From an uncultured Blautia sp. (GTDB lineage Bacteria; Bacillota; Clostridia; Lachnospirales; Lachnospiraceae), in NCBI RefSeq assembly GCF_934371575.1, contig NZ_CAKRNY010000079.1:1-9983 (forward strand): 9,983 nt of DNA. The letters are read 5' to 3'. Positions 6,274-9,983 of this stretch are shown here, in pieces; within the stretch, counting starts at the first letter, position 1, and every line of letters begins with the position of its first letter. Under the pieces are notes generated by a model. That model was given only the letters and a program-made list of their open reading frames with translations. It searched no databases and was not told the origin of the DNA. The position numbers and the translations under genes were made by a program.

Positions 6274-6320
6274 ACGAGGCAGCTATTGATATCATGGCAG
6301 TAAAGAAGGAAATGATATAA

Positions 6321-7032
6321 GACGCACCAGTCGAATCCGATGGATTTGGCATATATATCAAGTTGGAACGCAGCGATGCTAGCTCTATCGCCCTGCACGG
6401 CGGCAGCTTCACAAAGGTATGTGAGAATGCAGACGGCTCACTGTTGAAGGCCGGTGAATGGCTTTTCACCGGGGATGATATTGTGCAGCTTTCCAAGAAA
6501 GACGATTGCTCCGTTCTCTTTACCGTCAGTGCGCATGACGCTGATGGTATGCTGCTGGGAGAAGGTACTTTCTTCTACGATGTGACGCAGGAAAAGCTGT
6601 ATGTAACTATTTCTAAGGACAGTGTGACCTGCTCCATCTCTGACGCGTCCGATGCACCGGCGGATGTACCACCTGTACTGACGCTGCCCATTCTGGACGA
6701 GATCGACCAGAATGTGACCATCGGGAACCTCCGGTCCTTCGTTGCTGGCAATACAGGCAGCAGCCAAGCTGTTGGACTGGGGCGAGAACACCGGTCTTGG
6801 TGCAGATGAGATCAGCGATGCCGCCTCCACATGGCTGGCCGCAAAGAACAATGACCTGACCGACTGCCTGAAAAAGCTTGCGCTGGTGGACGAAGCCTGC
6901 CAGAAGCTTCTGACCGACGAAGCGCAGGAACTGTTAGACAGTGCTGGATGTGAAGATGTGGAGATTACTTGGGGCAGTAACCCGATAGAGCCGGTAGAAG
7001 CCATTATGCAGGCCGCTGGACTTCGTAAATAA
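6321..7032 (+). pseudogene. Unrecognised protein gene, 5'-truncated and frameshifted
   Basis: An open frame begins right after a stop at 6318-6320 with 'DAPVESDGFGIYIKLERSD' and continues with 'GEWLFTGDDIVQLSKKDD' and 'LGEGTFFYDVTQEKLYVTIS'. It has no ATG and no ribosome binding site; the TTG at 6363 is poorly placed. At about 6723-6729 (GGGAACC) the protein-like sequence moves to another frame. Removing one A gives 'VTIGTSGPSLLAIQAAAKLL', which runs smoothly into 'DWGENTGLGADEISDAAS' and on to the TAA at 7030-7032. The whole is acidic, with a strand-rich front and a helical rear. I do not recognise the family. Its GC content is clearly above that of the DNA on its left, which points to separate origin. 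A sequencing error instead of a true frameshift cannot be excluded. Confidence 0.65.
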
Positions 7033-7068
7033 TACGCGGGAATATTCCGAAGAAAGGAAGTCTTAAAA

Positions 7069-7614
7069 TTGAATAACAATTTGTTTGTCATAGAACGCGC
7101 ACGGCCGGAGGAGGCCGCCGCGCTGCTTGACTACCTGAAGATTATAGGTGGAGAAACCGAAAATCTCAGCTTCGGTGCGGAGGGTGTGCCACTCAGCCTT
7201 GCAGAAGAGCAAGACTATCTGCGTGCGCAGTGTGGATCGGCTGATAATGCACAGTATTTTGCTAAGGTAGATGGCGAGATCATCGGCACAGCAAGTCTGA
7301 ACCGAAGAAGCAATCGCATGAGCCATCGCGGGGTATTCGGTATCAGTCTGAAAAAAGCATGGTGGGGATGCGGTGCGGCACCTGCCCTGATGGAAGCGAT
7401 TCTTGCCTTCGCCAAGGAGAACGGCTTTGAGCAGTTGAATCTTGAAGTACGCAGCAGCAATACTCGCGCCATCCATCTGTATGAGAAGTACGGTTTTCGG
7501 AAGCTGTGTACGTTTCCCCGTTTTTTCAAAATCAATGGAGAATATATTGATTTTGACCTGATGAATCTCGAACTGAACACACCAGACAACCAAGTAGAGG
7601 AAAATATAAAATGA
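7069..7614 (+). CDS. GNAT-family N-acetyltransferase
   Basis: This 181-residue protein starts at a TTG (7069) nine bases after AGGAAG (7054-7059). It has the GNAT fold: an N-terminal segment 'IERARPEEAAALLDYL', a central strand 'YFAKVDGEIIGTASLN' (63-78), the acetyl-CoA loop 'AWWGCGAAPALMEAIL' (97-112), and the C-terminal motif 'LEVRSSNTRAIHLYEKYGF' (125-143). It should transfer acetyl from acetyl-CoA to an amine; the substrate could be a small molecule, a drug or a protein N-terminus. Its stop overlaps the ABC ATPase start (ATGA), so the two are translationally coupled. This suggests a shared role in detoxification or export (inference). Family is sure, substrate unknown. Confidence 0.92.
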   Translation: MNNNLFVIERARPEEAAALLDYLKIIGGETENLSFGAEGVPLSLAEEQDYLRAQCGSADNAQYFAKVDGEIIGTASLNRRSNRMSHRGVFGISLKKAWWGCGAAPALMEAILAFAKENGFEQLNLEVRSSNTRAIHLYEKYGFRKLCTFPRFFKINGEYIDFDLMNLELNTPDNQVEENIK

Positions 7615-8537
7615 AAGCAATAAGCGCAGAAGAATTATCAAAAACATTTTCCGGAGGAACCGTTGCGGTTGATGGAATCAGGTTCTCCTTGAATCAGGGA
7701 GAGATTTTCGGATTTCTAGGGCCAAACGGAGCTGGAAAAACCACAACCGTAAAACTACTCTGTGGTATGCTGACCCCATCGGGCGGAAAATGTCAGGTGC
7801 TGGGAATTGACCCTACCCAAAACCCGGAGCAGCTGCATGAAAAGGTCGGCGTAGTAACAGAACATGCCCAAATGTACGATCACATGACAGCTTTGGAGAA
7901 TCTTCAATTTTACGGTACTCTTTTTGGCATGAGCCGTTCGGAATGTGCAGATAGAGCAAAACAGCTCTTACATCGACTGGAACTGGCAGATGTGATGGAT
8001 CGCAAGCTGGCCACTTATTCTACCGGTATGCGCCAGCGGCTTTCTTTGGCCAGAGCATTGCTTCACCGTCCGCAGATTTTATTCCTGGATGAACCGACCT
8101 CTGGCCTTGACCCCGAAAGCGCTCAGAATGTAAATTCTCTGATTCAGGAGCTGGCTGCCGAAGGAATCACAATATTTCTCTGTACGCATCAGCTTCGGTA
8201 TGCACAGGAAATCTGTACGACATATGGACTTATGAATAAGGGACATTTATTTGCCACAGGAGATATTACAGAACTGCGATCTATGGTCTGCCAGAATACT
8301 AAGGTACGGATAAAAGCAAGCCGTATGCCAAAGGACATGATATATCAGGAAATTGGAGATCACATCTATGATATTGATGTAGCCTCAGAGCATGACATCC
8401 CGCTGATTGTAAAAAGAATCGTAGAGGCTGGTGGTGATGTGTATCATGTATCAAAAGAACAGCTTTCGTTGGAGAAAATCTATTTTTCCCTGATTGACCG
8501 GGAACATGCAGAAACGGAGCGTGAAAAATATGAATAG
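7611..8537 (+). CDS. ABC transporter ATP-binding protein (NatA/DrrA-type)
   Basis: This 308-residue protein has all nucleotide-binding motifs: Walker A 'GPNGAGKTT' (37-45), signature 'YSTGMRQR' (136-143), Walker B 'ILFLDEPTSGLDP' (156-168) and the switch His193 in 'CTHQ'. The signature reads STGM rather than SGGQ, which is common among exporters of this subgroup. The Q-loop position has 'VVTEHAQ', with Glu in place of the usual Gln. A C-terminal extension of roughly 80 residues follows the nucleotide-binding domain, as in DrrA/CcmA-like exporters. It should dimerise and drive the permease encoded next, whose start lies within its last codons. Substrate is unknown; sodium, drug or peptide export are all possible. 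Confidence 0.95.
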   Translation: MKAISAEELSKTFSGGTVAVDGIRFSLNQGEIFGFLGPNGAGKTTTVKLLCGMLTPSGGKCQVLGIDPTQNPEQLHEKVGVVTEHAQMYDHMTALENLQFYGTLFGMSRSECADRAKQLLHRLELADVMDRKLATYSTGMRQRLSLARALLHRPQILFLDEPTSGLDPESAQNVNSLIQELAAEGITIFLCTHQLRYAQEICTTYGLMNKGHLFATGDITELRSMVCQNTKVRIKASRMPKDMIYQEIGDHIYDIDVASEHDIPLIVKRIVEAGGDVYHVSKEQLSLEKIYFSLIDREHAETEREKYE

Positions 8538-9318
8538 CGGACGATTCGCCTTAATAAAGAAAGATATTCGTGGTATTACATCAAATAAGCAGATATTCGC
8601 GGTTCTTCTTATCGTGCCGCTTGTGCTTACCATTGTTCTGCCGTCGATTTTTGTACTTGTACTGACGCAGGCACCCGATGCTGCTTCGGATTTTCAGAAA
8701 CTGCTAGATATGATGCTCGTTACAGATGGGGAGTATAGTCAGCAGCAGAGGATATTGGGACTTATATTGAATAACATTATGCCGCCCTTTTTTCTGATTG
8801 TTCCCATCATGGCATCCTCTGTTATGGCAGCAAGCTCCTTTGTGGGAGAAAAAGAAAAGCATACCTTAGAAACATTGCTTTATTCGCCGCTGTCCCTGCG
8901 ACAGCTGTTCCAATCCAAAATACTGGCTGGATTTTCTGTTGGGATGATGGTTTCCTATATCTCGTTTGCTGCCATGCTGTTGGTTGTAGAGGTGGAAGTA
9001 TTCTTTCTGACCGGCAATCTGATTATCCCAGGTATAAGCTGGCTGATCATTATGCTTCTGATTGCTCCGACATTCTCGCTCGTTGCGATTGCTGTGACAG
9101 TGCGTAGTTCTGCAAAGGCTAAGACCATCGAAGAAGCACAGCAGCGGGCTGTATTTCTGATTTTCCCGATCCTCGCACTGGTTATTGGACAATTTACTGG
9201 CATTCTTTTGATCAATTCGTGGCTTCTTTTGGGATTGGGTGCCGTTTTGGTAGTGCTTGATGTATTGCTTATGAGGAACGCTGCTGGCAACTTCACTTAC
9301 GAAAAACTGCTGAAATAA
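8530..9318 (+). CDS. ABC-2 type permease
   Basis: This is a 262-residue membrane protein from ATG 8530, which overlaps the end of the ATPase gene by eight bases and follows GGAG (8516-8519). A GTG at 8521 is an alternative start. It has about six hydrophobic segments: roughly 23-46, 86-104, 132-152, 168-190, 207-227 and 229-247. The cytoplasmic coupling motif 'GEKEKHTLETLLYSPLS' (106-122) is the hallmark of ABC-2/NatB-like permeases. A large loop between the first two segments lies outside the membrane. It forms the channel of an exporter with the upstream ATPase. Nothing looks broken. Confidence 0.93.
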   Translation: MNSGRFALIKKDIRGITSNKQIFAVLLIVPLVLTIVLPSIFVLVLTQAPDAASDFQKLLDMMLVTDGEYSQQQRILGLILNNIMPPFFLIVPIMASSVMAASSFVGEKEKHTLETLLYSPLSLRQLFQSKILAGFSVGMMVSYISFAAMLLVVEVEVFFLTGNLIIPGISWLIIMLLIAPTFSLVAIAVTVRSSAKAKTIEEAQQRAVFLIFPILALVIGQFTGILLINSWLLLGLGAVLVVLDVLLMRNAAGNFTYEKLLK

Positions 9319-9327
9319 AGACACCGT

Positions 9328-9780
9328 ATGAAAGCTGTTTATGACATCTATGATATAGAAAAAATGTTTATATTTAATGATAATGAAGAAGAAATAATAG
9401 AGTCTGTTCTTGCTGCTTTGGGAACAGGACGAAATATATATTGTGATGAAAATAATATAAAGCCATTGAAGATACATTATGGAGATATTGTTATTTTGTT
9501 GGATAAAAGAGAATTATTTCGAAAGCAGGAAAAAATAGATTTATCTTTTATAGAGTTTGAAATTTTGCATTTATTAATGCGAAGTCCCGGAAGAGTGTTT
9601 AGCAAAGAACAAATATATGATATCATATGGAATGAACCTTATTCCGGTGATTATAATGTGGTTATGCGACATATCTGCAACATTAGAGAAAAGATAGAGG
9701 ATGATCCGGGCCAACCAATGTATATACAAACGGTGAGAGGTGTAGGGTATCGGTTTAACGGGAATTTAGGCAGCGAGTGA
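9328..9780 (+). CDS. Stand-alone OmpR/PhoB-type winged-helix protein without a receiver domain
   Basis: This 150-residue protein has a C-terminal winged helix, about residues 50-143. It contains 'LSFIEFEILHLLMRSPGRVF', the recognition helix around 'YNVVMRHICNIREKIE' (109-124) and the wing 'IQTVRGVGYRF' (133-143), all typical of OmpR-class response regulators. The N-terminal 48 residues ('FIFNDNEEEIIESVLAAL') are too short for a receiver and lack its phosphorylated Asp pocket. No good ribosome binding site precedes the ATG at 9328; it may depend on coupling with the permease, whose stop is nine bases upstream. Base composition drops sharply to AT-rich here, so it may not share an origin with the exporter. 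It could be an unphosphorylated regulator of the exporter or a truncated response regulator. Confidence 0.8.
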   Translation: MKAVYDIYDIEKMFIFNDNEEEIIESVLAALGTGRNIYCDENNIKPLKIHYGDIVILLDKRELFRKQEKIDLSFIEFEILHLLMRSPGRVFSKEQIYDIIWNEPYSGDYNVVMRHICNIREKIEDDPGQPMYIQTVRGVGYRFNGNLGSE

Positions 9781-9805
9781 AATCGCTGCCTATTATTATG
9801 GTTTT
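9767..9805 (+). terminator. Hairpin with weak T-tract at the end of the winged-helix gene
   Basis: GGCAGCGA (9769-9776) pairs perfectly with TCGCTGCC (9783-9790), extended by two more A-T pairs, with the TGA stop codon inside the loop. The tail TATTATTATGGTTTT is T-rich but broken, so termination may be only partial. Confidence 0.6.
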
Positions 9806-9983
9806 ACAAAGAAGGGAGTTGGTTATGAGAAGATCTTTGTATTTCAGGAGCATCCTGTTTGAGATATTTGGACAGATTTTGATGTCCATATAAAATCATT
9901 TTTCGCAGAAAGGCAGATTTGCTTTTCATCCTGGAAAGACGATATTTTTCTTCTAAAATGTATTGTTCGTCATCATTCAAATA
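9804..9983 (-). pseudogene. MobC-like mobilisation protein, middle part only
   Basis: Read on the minus strand from the window edge, the frame gives 'YLNDDEQYILEEKYRLSRMK' followed by 'SKSAFLRKMILYG'. This is the ribbon-helix-helix-like region of relaxosome accessory proteins (MobC class), which help a relaxase act at the transfer origin. After the Gly codon at 9885-9887 the sequence no longer resembles the family and runs to a TAA at 9804-9806, so the C-terminal half seems lost at a join. The N-terminus lies beyond the window. The match covers only about 33 residues, so it is likely but not certain. Confidence 0.6.
9825..9893 (+). pseudogene. 22-codon open start, possibly the head of a truncated membrane protein or kinase
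   Basis: ATG 9825 follows a strong AGAAGGGAG (9810-9818) by six bases and encodes 'MRRSLYFRSILFEIFGQILM' plus two residues before TAA. The basic start followed by hydrophobic residues resembles the first lines of many sensor kinases, which often follow OmpR-type genes. The stop falls in sequence that reads as a MobC-like gene on the other strand, so the original gene probably ended at a recombination join near 9885. The kinase identity is a guess from context. Confidence 0.4.

Noticed and set aside
6438..7091. 217-codon minus-strand frame opposite the frameshifted gene
   Set aside because: It is long because the region is GC-rich. The plus strand reads as protein on both sides of the shift, and the minus-strand product has low-complexity Ser/Ala stretches with no recognisable domain.
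8494..8529. TTG 8494 as the permease start
   Set aside because: It lacks a ribosome binding site and would extend the overlap with the ATPase to 44 bases. ATG 8530 has GGAG at proper distance.
8866..9477. 203-codon minus-strand frame opposite the permease and the winged-helix gene
   Set aside because: It crosses two well-supported genes and a composition boundary and encodes a His/Asn/Ser-rich product typical of antisense.

Overview
The window looks like accessory DNA from a Firmicutes (Clostridia) genome, most likely a gut Lachnospiraceae relative. The evidence is AT-rich resident DNA, strong AAGGAGG-type ribosome binding sites, a 7TM-like sensor kinase of the LytS/YesM class, a Cys-rich KTR protein, an XRE regulator with a desulfoferrodoxin-like tail, and a fragment of a mobilisation protein. 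The genus assignment is inference. No rRNA, tRNA, CRISPR array, transposase or integrase is visible.

Layout. (1) Positions 1-480: the 3' end of a regulator with a GyrI-like effector domain, a MerR DNA-binding scrap and a terminator. (2) Positions 605-2532: a decayed signalling locus. An HD-GYP-type protein keeps only its two ends, an intact LytS-type histidine kinase follows, and the overlapping response regulator is reduced to its first and last few dozen codons. (3) Positions 2595-5230: a cassette with a near-consensus promoter, an ArsR-like regulator, a Cys-rich KTR protein, a strong terminator that may act as an attenuator, a CPBP membrane protease, and a C45/choloylglycine-type hydrolase broken by a TGA and by a replaced 3' end. 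(4) Positions 5157-6273: a small single-pass membrane protein, about 200 bases of debris, and the XRE/desulfoferrodoxin-like regulator. (5) Positions 6321-7032: a GC-richer gene of unknown family with no start and one frameshift. (6) Positions 7069-9318: a tightly coupled GNAT acetyltransferase, ABC ATPase and ABC-2 permease unit, probably a small exporter or resistance-type operon. (7) Positions 9328-9983: an AT-rich stand-alone OmpR-type winged helix without a receiver domain, a hairpin, a 22-codon start that could be the head of a lost kinase, and, on the minus strand, the middle of a MobC-like protein.

Functionally, the intact genes are a sensor kinase without a usable partner, three one-component regulators, a CPBP protease and an acetyltransferase/ABC exporter. 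At least six broken genes lie between them. Base composition shifts sharply between blocks: one sampled 60-base line near 6361 is about 58% GC and one near 9361 is about 25% GC. The most economical reading is a recombination hot spot where mobile cassettes have been inserted and partly deleted. I did not find convincing evidence for an entirely new system. The best leads are the possible translation-linked attenuator between the KTR and CPBP genes, the regulator with a degenerate superoxide-reductase site, and the receiver-less winged-helix protein beside the exporter.
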